This document shows positions 33,954-45,439 of a stretch of DNA of 64,000 nt, piece by piece (position 1 is the stretch's first letter; each line of letters begins with the position of its first letter). The stretch comes from Phragmites australis. Its lineage: Eukaryota > Streptophyta > Magnoliopsida > Poales > Poaceae. The translations under genes were made by a program, and so were the position numbers. The notes beneath the pieces were generated by a model. It worked only from the letters and a program-made list of their open reading frames with translations, did not search any database and was not told the DNA's origin. The stretch is taken from NCBI RefSeq assembly GCF_958298935.1, contig NC_084938.1, forward strand, positions 8,687,501 to 8,751,500. Direction: 5' to 3'.

Positions 33954-35370
33954 GATCTACAACAGAAATAAATATGCAAAGTTTAGCACTATATTTATGT
34001 AAACCTTTCATTAAACAATTTAACAAAATATACTCCCACTATATGTTTTAAAACCGTTTCCCTCTAACGACATATAGTGGAACAAGATCCATATTTGATT
34101 AGGTTCTAGTGAGCTTTGGCATCACTGCTAGAAACTTAGGTGACATAGGTAAGCAACATCTTGTTAATCACATCCCTATGTGACTCTTGTTTGTTGGGTG
34201 GCATTGAATGCACTGGCGCCTAACTCTATGCCTCAAAGCCCAAAACCGTTTTGATAGCTTTGTTAAGTAAACCAACACTATACGTGTGAATATCCGACAT
34301 CCACCCTAACTGGTTAACATAAAAGATGTCACCATGCTTTGGCAGACCTACCAAATAATGATCACAACCTATATAGGTGCAGCTATTGGAAGGACATCAA
34401 TTACTCTTAATTTTTCTGAGGGAGGCTATTCTATTATGTAAACATATCCATCTCATAGAAACATGAATAAAATAGCATGACATGAACATACATAAGCATC
34501 ACAGGCAATCGTATTAACTGTGATATAGTATGGCCCCTTTACATGGTGATCTCCATCGCCACGGTCCCTTTCCTCCGGGTTATCATGCTTCGAGTCTCCA
34601 TGGTTATGTGCTAGTCTACTACATCTAATAGTACTAGAGAAATTACATGAGAACATGAAGCATCACAAGTCGACATGTAGGCTGTTATACAATAACATGA
34701 TAGCATTTGGCTGAAAATTACACGCATGCATCATATACACATAAAGGCCATACTATTCACATCATTCCTTGCAAAAACAAGTTAAGCACATAATTGAATT
34801 CTAACGGGATGATGAAAACATGTTATTCTTAAAAGCCCTAGGCTCGGATAGCACGACAGTTCCACTAGCCGGTTAGTGGGCGGGGGGTCGAGGGCGAAGG
34901 CGAAGCCCCCCCCATGGGTTTCAGGGTAGTGCCCTGAAAACCTCTTGGTAATACATAGATCATATCTATGAAATCGCTGTGAAAATCTCATTGGATTGAT
35001 CATATCAAGCTGATTCCGCGTCATTCACAATGCCTCAATTTCTATTGGATCAATCATATTGATCATCGTGTGAAGTTTTTTGGAATCGATGACAACACAC
35101 ATAGCCTCGATTTGCTGTTCTTTCAACATGCAGCGGTGCATGCTGTTAGCCCCAATGGTGATTCCAGTCGGTAGGAGCAAGTTGCACACATGGCCAGGTG
35201 GGTAAGCGAGCTAATCCTTTGGTCATATGATTCCATTGACTCACACCTCATCCGACCCCTATTACAACAAACAGTGCAATAACCGATTCATCACATGAAC
35301 CGATCAAGATCCAATCTTTTACTACCACATATCATCTATACGTGACTGATCTAGATTAAAAACTATGCAG
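33954..35370 (-). other. 5' leader of element J
   Basis: Between PBS and gag ATG: 1.4 kb without coding domains, an unusually long leader for copia. It contains a G/C-rich inverted stretch at 34878-34915 (GGGCGGGGGG facing CCCCCCC), which could fold in the RNA, for example in packaging or translation control. Confidence 0.45.
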
Positions 35371-35387
35371 GATGGCTTTGATAACAC
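35371..35387 (-). promoter_or_regulatory. Primer binding site of element J
   Basis: The minus strand after the LTR end CCAACA reads GTGTTATCAAAGCC, a diverged match to the initiator tRNA-Met complementary motif TGGTATCAGAGC. Confidence 0.6.
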
Positions 35388-36991
35388 TGTTGGAAAATGG
35401 GTAGGCTACGCTAGCCTAAAACAAAAAATTTGTACCACATTCACCCAGGAAATTATGCTAGTAGGAGATCATAGATCGTTACCACTCGACGTGCAGTGTA
35501 GCGGAAGAAGAGTTGGAGTAGACCGATCCAACGTCGTGCGCGTCAAATTCCTTGAATAGCTTCTCGATCAGAACCGTGACCAGCCCCGCGCAGATGGTCA
35601 TGCTCCTCAACAAATTCCGATCAGGTGGTCGTGCTGCTCGACCAGTTCCTCGACCAGCTCCCGATCAGGTTTGTCGCGACCTCGACTAGTTCTGAGTGGT
35701 CGTGTCATGCCATTTGACCAGATCCGAATGGTCGTGTTGTGCACTCCGACCAGATCCGAGTGGTTGCATTGTGCTTCGCAACCAGTCCTGAACGCGTCGT
35801 GATCAACTCATCGAGAAGATCAGCACTGCAATAGCAGCAACGCCTCTACATTATCCACACGTACTGGACAGAAACACCGAGCGTCGATGTGCTAGCACCT
35901 CGTGCGCGGCTAGAGTTTTGGGAGATCATGTGGAAGGCTGCGGCTAGGGTTTTAGAATGGCTCTACCTCTACACGCCCCACCCCACGCCTCTCCTTATAT
36001 AGAGCTCGCTAATGGGCTCCCACGTAGAAGCCCTTTAGGACTCTAACACCTCATAGATCACAATCCAATCAAACCCATATGCGAATCCAATTCGCATGTT
36101 TTGTTCCAACCCATTAAGTGTGTGATTTGTTAGGTTCATGTACATACGACTATAACTCAGAAACCCTTTTCAAACCGAAATCAATAGCTGTCCCTAGCAG
36201 GACATGTAGACTCCCGAGTATACATAAAAGATCATATTGGCTGAACCTTGATATACACATGCACCGATCCCTTCACCTCACGATACCAGTCAAGCTTAAG
36301 ACGAGATACGTGCCACCCTTGTGATAGCTCGACCATTCACTCGATGAAGTAGTGGATTCATCATGATTTACTTTTTAATCATATTGGCATGACCATGCAC
36401 TTTCTCAATCTACCTATCTCGAGGGGCCCAGAGATATCTCTCCTATTATCAAGGAGGGGCAAATTCCATCTTGATCACTCACACTCCACGACATGTTTCA
36501 TGACAAACCCAAAAACTACCTTTATGACTACCCAGCTACGGAATAGCGTTTGACAGCCCCAAAGTATGTCACTACACATTTTGGAAATCAATGACGATCT
36601 CAGGTCTAAGGATCCTGTAAGTACATCATTTGAGATAACAACTGATAGCACATTATAACAATCCCAACAGTATCTCAAGGTGTGTCTATCCAACATTATG
36701 TTCTCTAACATAAATATTCACATTATTGACCTGGTATATCTATACTTATAATCCATGAAATATGATCATCAATCAATACATGTGCTAGTCTTATGTACAT
36801 AATAATATGCGACCACGGATCGACTAAAAATAATATCATGATATAAATAAAGAGTTTCATGAACAAGTCACATACTTGACTATTAAAGTAAACGATAGTT
36901 ATTATTGAAATAACATATTATTTAGAAGTACATAAACATAGACATGTGATACAATCATATCTAAAAATACCTCTAGAAAATATCACCTTCA
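35388..36991 (-). repeat. 5' LTR of element J (LTR2)
   Basis: 1604 bases, colinear with LTR1, with TATA at 35995-36002 and the CGACCAG/TGGTCG array at 35555-35830. Begins TGAAGGTGATATT and ends CCAACA in transcript sense. Confidence 0.8.
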
Positions 36992-36996
36992 AAACC
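36992..36996. repeat. Target duplication of element J, right (AAACC)
   Basis: One mismatch to AAGCC at 23410-23414. Confidence 0.55.
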
Positions 36997-38930
36997 CCAG
37001 TTATACCATCTACGATCACCACACGAAATTTCTTGATATAGAAGTTCTTTCACCAGCACCTTGAGTCCTCCATCCACTTCAAGCACCAGTTCCTGGTCCC
37101 TCACCTGTCCAGATTACTCCCAGTGCTACAGAAGAGACCACAAATATCGACAATAGCATCAGCGGATTGAGGAATCGATTCGCCTTGATGAACATTTGTT
37201 ACTCACCAACTACAACCACCAAAAAGTTGCCGACAATGAAATACTAAGTTGGAAAAACAAGAATCACGCTGTTGTTGCTATGGTCAGAAATAAAATAGAT
37301 GGTTTTGTGTGAAGAATGGCGGTCATTTATCTCTCACTTTATGAAGAAGGAAACAGAATTGGGTTACTATTAACCTTTGAACTTTACTGTCTAATGATTA
37401 GGTTAATGCTTGAGGTTTACTTGAGCTTAAACCCTCTAGTAGAGCATACATGGGCAAATAACCAATAGAGAATCTATTATGGTTGCCACAGATAGTCTTT
37501 GTTTCTGCTTCCAGGGAGAGTAAATATCCTTTTTACTCTGTTAAAGCTCTTCCCAGAGATGTCAGTGACCAAAAACCTTTATTGATGGATCTTGGCCAGA
37601 ATATAGATAGAAAAAAAAAACCCTTTTCATATTGAAAAATGGTGGTCCTATAATGCTGCTGATCTTTCATCAGGAAAGGAAACCAGGGGTTGAACCCTTT
37701 TACCTAAGCCGCTAATGGCTGACTACCTGTTTTTATTTTCTTCGAAACTACTTGTTACCCACGGCTCCACCAGTTAACAGCCACACTTGAACAAAATCAC
37801 TAATTATAGATTCAAACTTTAGGGAAACACGGATGAGGATAAGGCAGTCATGTTCTTGTTAGATTGTTTGCAGTTCTGTTAGTCAACTTTCTGAAGTTGT
37901 ACGCAGCTGTACAATTCCAATGCTTACAAAGTTGACATTTGGAAAGGATATAAAATCTACTTTCTAACAGATCAAATGTCATAAGATTTGGAGGTTTCTA
38001 TCGAAAGTTATGATAATTTCAGTGCGTGCTGTACAGACTATCACGATGACGCGTGAAGATAGCTAAACATGAGGAGTCCTAGGCTTACAAGAAAATTATG
38101 GGATGCCATCCAGCTGATCTAAGGATTCCAAATTCATTAGGAAACCTTCTTTTCATGTTCTACACGGACTCAAATCGTTCCAATTAAGGAAAAAGAAGAT
38201 AGGAAAGATTTATTTCGTTTCAGACTCGGTTTCAGGCTACCCTGGCTGAGCTGGAACCTGGAATAAAACGACCGTATCTGCTACGTACAAAGTTAGTCTG
38301 AGGTGTATGAGTACTCATTGGGAAGCTAATTCCAAGTAATTCTGACGCATCTAGCCCCATTGTTAGATTCATCGTGATTCAATATCAATCATCAAAAAAA
38401 TACATCAGTTGTAACTTAGGTTTCATGTTTCTTTCATAATAGAGTCTAATTCGGTCCCAAATATCCTAGGGGCTATATAAACTTATGTACATAACCTGAT
38501 AGGTCAGATCACGTTTATTGTGTAACTCAGATTGCTTATTGCATCTAAGAAAGTCATAGCGAAGTGCAAGGGGCGGGACATACTGAAGTGCCAATATCTA
38601 GAGAGTAGAAGCTCCTGTAGTTAATGACTTTTTTTTGTTTTTCTCCAACTTTATATCATCTTGGCTAAGCCTAAATTTCCATCAATTGTCAAGAAGGCAT
38701 CATCCGTCCATAACATGTATAATAAATGAATAAATTCCTGGGCATATCTATCCAGTTTCAAGGACTCCATAACAACAAGTTTAGGTAGGAGCAACATTGT
38801 CTACAAATATTCCACTTTCACAATATCACGACTCACGAGCACAAATACACCATCGTCCGTATTTACATGTTACTAACTGAAACCTTACAGTTTCTAGAAT
38901 TGGCAAACCATGAATTAAGAAGAGATGTAC
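36997..38930. other. Non-repeat-looking flank, possible intron or UTR of the F-box pseudogene
   Basis: AT-rich DNA with no recognised domain or transposon end. It lies downstream of a splice-donor-like junction of the minus-strand F-box remnant at 38931, so part may be its former intron. This block and 20311-23409 are the two halves of host DNA separated by element J. Confidence 0.35.
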
Positions 38931-39645
38931 CTGGAGTGCAGAAGCTCATGTATGGAACTACGTTGCGAATGTGGCTGCCCCCGTGTACCTTCCTCACATG
39001 GCCGGACTTGAGACTGATACTGAAGTGAATAACCCATTCGCTGTCAGCACAAAAAGAACTCCAACGCCATCCGCAAAGCCAACCACTAGGTGAAATGGAG
39101 AGGGCATTAGCAGGGAGCAGCATATCTTGGTGCGATGCACGGTGGCGAATCCCATCCCAGCCCACTGCCGTCCTCCATGTATGGTCATGAACGGAATGCT
39201 CTGGCATGGTGGTGGGTGGATCAGACATTTCCCCTGCGCTCAAATCATGCTTGAGGATTTTGTTGCTTATATAAAGCTTGAAGTAGATCGCATTTCCAGC
39301 AAGGGCACTGCGCGCCAAGTTATCCAAATAGTCTTGCGGAAAGAGGTGGTCGGTTGGCTCCACAGAATCAAGGCTACTGCCCCACTAGGGCCATGAGCCC
39401 ATGAGGAAGGGTCCGCGGGGGCAGTCGAGGTGGTCGCACGCCAGCAGCGGTAGCACAGAGCACCCCGCATTCCAGCAGTCACGGAAACATCTCCGAGTGC
39501 CTTGGCAGATCGGGCAACTCCTGCTTCTCACCAGTGATGGGGTCCTATAGGACGAGGGTGTTCTCGACGGGACCGTCCTTGACGAGGACGACGCGGCCCT
39601 GGCGGGAGTCGAGCGTGCGCCAGCCACAGCCACCGGCGTGACCCA
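38931..39645 (-). pseudogene. Grass F-box-associated protein pseudogene fragment
   Basis: The minus strand from 39645 encodes, across three frames, the kelch-like or DUF-type repeat region of large grass F-box families: RQGRVVLVKDGPVENTLVL, DPITGEKQELPDLP, CDHLDCPRGPF, LARSALAGNAIYFKLYISNKILKHDLSAGEMS, VGFADGVGVLFV and LKSGHVRKVHGG...NVVPYMSFCTPG. The fragment ends at a CCAG/GTACATC junction (38931), a plausible original 5' splice site. The N-terminal F-box is absent, cut off where the DNA transposon at ~39660 starts. At least two stops and two frameshifts are present. Intact relatives are substrate adaptors of SCF ubiquitin ligases; this copy cannot act. Confidence 0.7.
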
Positions 39646-39659
39646 TTATGTGAAAAAAA

Positions 39660-41115
39660 TGCTTTCGGTAAAAGATGATAACCGTCATACATGGTAAGTT
39701 TTTTTATCTCGAACATGTTACTATTGACTATTTATAAATGACGAGTTATGAATTGTCACTGATAACCTTTATAAATAACGAACTATAATAGTAACTCGTT
39801 ATTTATAAAAGTCATCAGAGATAGGTCATAGTTATGACCCATTATTAATGATTAATTAACGTTTTTTACATAAAAAAGTCAAAAAAATTATTTTTTTACC
39901 TGAGTCATCTCAACATAGGAGCTATCACTACTCGCTATAGGTCATTTGCTACTTTTCACAATGTTTTTATACTGTGTGTTATGTGGGAATCGAATCCGCG
40001 ACCTCCCCTCGTGCGCGTAGCCCCTTTATCACCACATCATCGCATGTATTTTGATAAAGTCGGATCATTTATCCTTTTAACTTTTTTGCCGAAGGTTATT
40101 AGTGATACATTATAATCGTGATCCGTCACTAATGACTGTACAACAGTGACGAGTCGTAATCTTTGACCCGTTACCAATGATTGTTTTTGCTAATAGGTGA
40201 TCTGAAGTGCTTTCGGTAAAATAGGCATAATTTTTTATATGAACTCAAATTTCAACGTTTTTTTTTACTCTACGAACATCTACAGAAAAAATTACATCTA
40301 TTTCTCCCCACTTCATCAGGTTTGACAAAGTTTTTGAGGTTAAGACTTGAAAGATTGAGTTCTCGGCTCTTAAAGTTTCTGCACCGTTTATGAAATATGC
40401 GTTTGTGTTTATAGCCATCATCCCTTACATAAAAAATTAAGCTGAAATATACAATAGTTCCTATTCTAGTGGTGCAGAGGTGAGAAAAAATAACAGAAAA
40501 ATAAAAAAATATTTGTGCCTACTACGCCGTTATACCCTACGCCAGTTTTGTTCAAGGTGTGAATGGGAATTCATGAAATAGGCTAAATATAAGTTGTAAC
40601 TTGTTGATGTTTTTTTTATAGTGTTTATATTTGTGCTTTTATACGTAAATATTCAGCTATAGCATGGTTGTAACCTTTCTGCACAATATCTATTTAAATC
40701 TGCACAATACATTTAGTTTTTAGTTAGACAAATTAAGTAAGAAAAGACAGTACCTGACTAGCTCTAATAATAGAGATAAGATATCAGTGACAGATTATAT
40801 TACGATCCATTACTTATGACTAGCCTAGAAAGACTCATCACTGATGACAAGTTATAAATGACGGATCATAACGTAATCCGTTACTGATGACTAGCCTAGG
40901 ATGACCATTCACTGATAAGTTGATTATTAGTAATAGGTCATAACTTCACCTGTCACTAATGTCATCAGTGACAGGTAACTTTATGACTCGTCACTGATGA
41001 CCTATCACAAGTGACGGGGTATGATCCGACCCTGACTCTGACTCGAGGCTACATAAGGGACGAGTCAAAACAAGACTTGTCACTTATGACTCTTAAGTGA
41101 CGGATCCCTCACTTA
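39660..41115. mobile_element. Non-autonomous DNA transposon, copy 2 (family of 3096-3790)
   Basis: Left part (39717-40390) is colinear with the copy at 3096-3790. The right part (40760-41110) is packed with palindromic GTGACGGATCATAACGTAATCCG-style words: pairs of GTGACGG and CCGTCAC half-sites spaced by about 20 bases. It truncates the F-box pseudogene. Terminal CACTA motifs and target duplications were not found, so exact ends are uncertain. Confidence 0.5.
39986..40041 (-). promoter_or_regulatory. tRNA-like block in transposon copy 2
   Basis: GGATTCGATTCC (39986-39997, minus) matches the pol III B box; ATGATGTGGTGATAAAG (40025-40041, minus) is a weaker A-box equivalent. Position and spacing match 3409-3465 in copy 1. 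Confidence 0.4.
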
Positions 41116-42113
41116 TTTAGTATCTCTTTTATCTTTTTTTTTAACTAATAGGTTGGGCAAAAGTATGACATGGGGACGAAGCAAGCGTGGTCGTCGTCAT
41201 GGAGGTTGCAGAGTACGCCCAGCATGGGCGGAGCTCGGTGGAGCTCGCGGACATGGACACAGCACCAGGGCCTGCATGTGACTATATGAGCACGGCCAGG
41301 CGAGGCGCGTGGTTTTGTTCTGCGGGACACAGAGGATTACCTCCTCGTTGAGTAGTCCATCAGTTGTGTCGGATGTACCCCGGAACTTAGATTTTTCTTA
41401 TCTCTCATTCACTTTTTAAGCTGTTGGATTTATATCAAACAGTTACTCCATGTTCCTTAGCCGTATGCTCCCTCTCTCTCATATTCAACCCTGCTTCCTA
41501 TCCCTCCCCACGCTACACCTGACCGCCTCTCCCTCCTGACGTCGCTTCCTAACCCACCATTCCTCGTTGGCATTGGAGCTACTCCCCTCCTTATCCATCT
41601 CTAGTGGTTCCTTCCTCACGCTAACCTATCTTCGATGGGCTGTCATCAATTGCCCCTGCTCCGACCCTCCTCATTGCCAGTCTTCCACCACCAAAGCCGG
41701 TGCCCATGTCATCCCGCTGGAATGATGTAAATCCCTACACAAAACCCTAATTCCCATACCTATACCCAAACCCTAATCTCAACTTCTTTTAAAATTTTGA
41801 TGACTTTCATTTGCAAGATCTCAGTCACCTGATATCTAGCAAAACTATTTCTGTTATAGTAGATGTGTGTGAGCGTGTCTCCCTAGTTTGGTAGCATAAG
41901 TGCAGGCATACGTCTACTAATTAATGGGGTTCTTGTTTGATGAATGGACCATCTGTCCTGAGACTAGCCCATTCCTGTGATTTTGTATGGTTCAAAAAAT
42001 GTAATAAGTCGGTCCATTGTCACCTCTATCAGAAATTAATGATAAATAATAATTGTGTTATCTATCAGAATTTCTCTAGGAAATTTTCACCAAGGGAAAC
42101 ATTTGTTGTTTCC
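41116..42113. other. Intergenic DNA, nothing recognised
   Basis: Mixed composition with C-rich stretches around 41460-41720. No splice-supported coding region, repeats or transposon ends were recognised. Confidence 0.35.
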
Positions 42114-42116
42114 TAA

Positions 42117-42381
42117 GACCATCTCCAACTATATTCCATTTATTTCGTTCCCTTCCCGATTCCCTTCCCCGTTCTCATTCCTTTTATTTTCTCTCATCTC
42201 CAACAGCTTCCTTTCGAGGGAAATCGCGAAGGTAAAGGAGAGAATCCCGTCTCGAAGGGAATGACCTTAGGAATCCCTTCGTGATGGGAACCGTGAAGGG
42301 AAACCGTTGGAGCGCTGAAGGGAACGAAAATCCCTTCACGATGAAAATTTCATCCCCGAAGGGAAGCCGTTGGGAGTGGTC
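42117..42381. mobile_element. 265-bp MITE with TAA target duplication
   Basis: The ends GACCATCTCCAAC and GTTGGGAGTGGTC are inverted repeats with two mismatches, flanked by TAA on both sides (42114-42116 and 42382-42384). Inside, GAAGGGAA / TTCCCTTC words repeat in both orientations, so it can fold back. A three-base TAA/TTA duplication fits PIF/Harbinger (Tourist-like) MITEs; family is inferred. Confidence 0.7.
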
Positions 42382-42384
42382 TAA

Positions 42385-43013
42385 TCCCCTCAATCCCCCT
42401 TCTCCCTTCCTCCAAATGCAAGAGGATACCCCAAACACACATATTACTACCCACATGTCTTCATTTCCTTCATCTTGTGACAATTTTATGCCAATTTTTC
42501 TCAAATAATTGTTGCATATGCAGTGCTATTGCAAAATTTTGGTTGATTCAAAGTTGAATAGAGCTCTACACCTGTACCCACCTTCTGCACTAAAGAAAAC
42601 TAAATCCACAAATTTCTTTCCTTAACACTTAGATTTTGTGTGGTTTCCCGCTGAAGATTGGTCTGCCAGAGGATTAAAAAGAAGGCTATAACGGGAGTTG
42701 TCAATTGTTGCAACAATTTCATCATAAGATTTCTATTGTTTAATTTTATTCTCTAAATTATATATAGCCTTGCACTATTCCATGGTTAAAAGTCACCAAG
42801 TGTTTAATTGGAAGGGCATTCCTTTGTCATGCTTTGGCTACTGCAGTCCTGTACCTCATTACCGTTAAAGCGGTTGAGCTCCTGATACTTCGATCGCGGG
42901 TTCTGGACGAGCTCATGAGGTCAGATGAGCATTGGATCCCCAGGTTTGCAATTCATTCCCTTCACGTACTTCAGGTGTTCGTGAGGTACTCTGACTTACT
43001 TTATATTTTTTTT
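42385..43013. other. Flank between MITE and plant-mobile-domain remnant
   Basis: AT-rich DNA with no supported feature. Readings around 42834-43000 (plus) may belong to the upstream end of the mobile-domain pseudogene, but carry no recognisable motif. Confidence 0.35.
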
Positions 43014-43740
43014 GCAAGTTACGCGGGGCTCGACTTCTCCTGCTCTACAAGCTTGTCAAGGTAGATGCGGGGATTGGGCGAGTAGAGTCTACATGGTGAT
43101 TCAGTTTTGACCGCACCTTGCTCACTGAGCTAGTGGATAGGTGGAGTCCAGAGACGTACATGTTCCATCTCTCTGTGTGGGGATATGGTGCCTACACTTG
43201 TGGACATCTTGCTCCAACTTGGCCTACCTTGTGCAGGCCAAGTGGTGGGGACCTTGGCCCCTTCTGGCGTGATGACTTCTTGGCATGGTTCGGTGCAGTT
43301 GTCCTGAGGGACAGCGCCACCGTACAGGATGTTACTTGGGTTTGAGACATATAGACCTACGAAGGGGTTTCTACTTTAGTTTGTGGTATGTCACGTATCT
43401 AACGTTTCTTCTTGTGCTTAATGTTTTGCCTCTACATACTTAATGTTTTTTATTTTGTAACTGATAGGCGGATTACATCCACCCCGAGGTGGATGACAAC
43501 GCGGTTGTTAGGCACTTGGAGGCCTACTTGTTGTGGCTATTCAGGTGGATCATGTTCACCATCACTCACAACAACTTGGTCTCGAAGATCTTGATCCCAT
43601 ACACCATGCAGATAGCCAATGCTGGACTGGGAGCGGTTTTCCAATGGGTGACCGGTAGTGAACCACAACTCCTATGACATGGAGCCAGACGATGTGGACG
43701 AACCCACCATGGGTTCAGTGTGGTGCCGATGACGGGTAAG
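43014..43740 (+). pseudogene. Plant mobile domain (PMD/MAIN-like) pseudogene fragment
   Basis: In successive plus frames: AGL-like start with LLYKLVKVDAGIGRVEST, then SFDRTLLTELVDRWSPETYMFHL (the strongest family landmark, normally followed by a PCGEM motif), WRDDFLAWFGAVV, and after an intron-like gap HPEVDDNAVVRHLEAYLLWLFRWIMFT and SKILIPYTMQIANAG. These are conserved blocks of the plant mobile domain (PMD), found in transposon-associated and MAIN-family nuclear proteins. A TGA before the SFDRT block and later frame changes show it is dead. Its right end is cut by the LTR at 43874. Confidence 0.65.
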
Positions 43741-43873
43741 GTATCTATCATGCCTATGTTGAATCTATTAATTTGTGAGTCTAACGAGCCTTCTCTATGT
43801 AGCTGACATGGACCAGTGCCTAGACGCACGGGGTGTACCTAGACTTCATAGCCTAGTTCGATGACCTCATGGC

Positions 43874-45424
43874 TATTGGGGAACGGGTTGGCTACGCTAG
43901 CCTAAAACAAAAAATTTCTACCGTATTCACCCAGGAAACCATGCAAGTAGGAGAACATAGATCGTTACCACTTAACGCGCAGTGCAACGGAAGAAGAGTT
44001 GGAGTAGACTGATCCAATATCGTGCGCGTCAAACTCCTCAAGTAGCTTCTCGATCAGATCCGCGACCAACCCCATGTAGGTGATGATACTCCTCGACCAG
44101 CTCTGAGCAGGTGGTTGTGTTCCTTGACCAGTTCCCTCGAGCAGGTCTGTCCTGTCCTCGACCAACTCTGAGTAGGTGGTCATACTTCTCGACCAGTTCC
44201 TCGACTAGTTCCTCGAGCAGGTCTATCGCATCCTTCACGCCGAGGAGATCAGTGCCGCAATAGCAGCATCGCCTCTATGGTATCCACACATACTAGGTAG
44301 GATTGCTGAGCACCAATGTGCTAGCACGGCGCGCTGCTAGGGTTTTGGGAGATCATGTGGAGAGTTGCGGCTAGGGTTTTGGAGTGGCTCACCTCTACAT
44401 ACCCCACTCCATGTCTCTCCTTATATAGAGCTTGCTAATGGGCTCCCACGTTGGAAGCCCTTTAGGACTCTAATTCCTCATGGATCACAATCCAATCAAA
44501 CCCATATACGAATCCAATTCATATGTTTTGTTCCAACACATTAAGTGTGTGACCTGTTATGTTCACATACAAATGGCTATGACTTAGAAATGCTTTCCAA
44601 TCCGAAGTCAATAGCGATCCCTAGCAGGAGATGTTGACTCTCGAGTATACACAAAGATCATATCGGCTGAACCTTGATATACACATGCACCGATCCCTTT
44701 GCCTCACAATACTAGTCAAGGTAAAGGCAAGAGACATGCAATCATTATGATAGCTCAACCATTCACTCGATCAAGTAGTGGATTCATCATGACTAACTCT
44801 TTAATCATATTGGCATGGCCATGCACTTTCTCGATCCAACTACCTTGAGGGGCTAGAGATATCTCTCCCGTTATTAAGGAGGGGCAAATTCCATCTTGAT
44901 CGCTCACACCCCACGACATATTTCATGACAAACCCAAAAACTACCTTTATGACTACCCAGTTACGGAATAGCGTTTGACAGCCTCAAAGTATATCACTAC
45001 ACATTCTATGAATCAATGACGATCTCAGGTCTAAGGATTCTATTGGTACACCATCTGAGATAACAACTGATGGTACATCATAAATAACAATCCCATCAGT
45101 ATGTCAAGGTGAGTCTATCCAATATCATGTTGTCTAACATAAATTTCCACATTATTGATTCGGTATCTCTATACCTATGATCCTTGAAATGTGATCATCA
45201 ATCAATACATGTGCTGGTCGTATGTATCATCACAATGATATGCGATAAGGGATTGACTAAGAATAACATAATGATATAAACAAAGAGTTTCATGAACAAG
45301 TCACATACTTGCCAATCAATGTAAAATATAGTCATTCTTCGAATAACATATTATTCAAAAGTACATTAACATAGACGTGTGATATAATCATCTTTATGAT
45401 TGCCTCTAGGGCATATCACCTTCA
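43874..45424 (-). repeat. Lone J-family LTR (LTR3)
   Basis: 1551 bases colinear with LTR1 and LTR2, including the TATA box (44421-44428) and CGACCAG array (44030-44240). The flanks (ATGGC left, TCTAA right) do not match, and no internal J sequence adjoins it. It is either a recombinant between two different insertions or a truncated end. Confidence 0.75.
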
Positions 45425-45439
45425 TCTAACCTAGAGAGG

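Larger units (their letters stand above)
23415..36991 (-). mobile_element. Element J: copia LTR retrotransposon, split by element B
   Basis: Two 1.6-kb LTRs (23415-25021 and 35388-36991) bound a minus-strand element with PBS, gag and RT-RNase H in copia order. After subtracting element B and one target copy, J is about 7.3 kb. Its protease and almost all of integrase are missing: the gag knuckle is only about 50 bases from the B insertion point, and the other side resumes in the integrase C-terminus. Because B has clean target duplications, this deletion must predate B. Stops and frameshifts make it defective. Confidence 0.8.
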
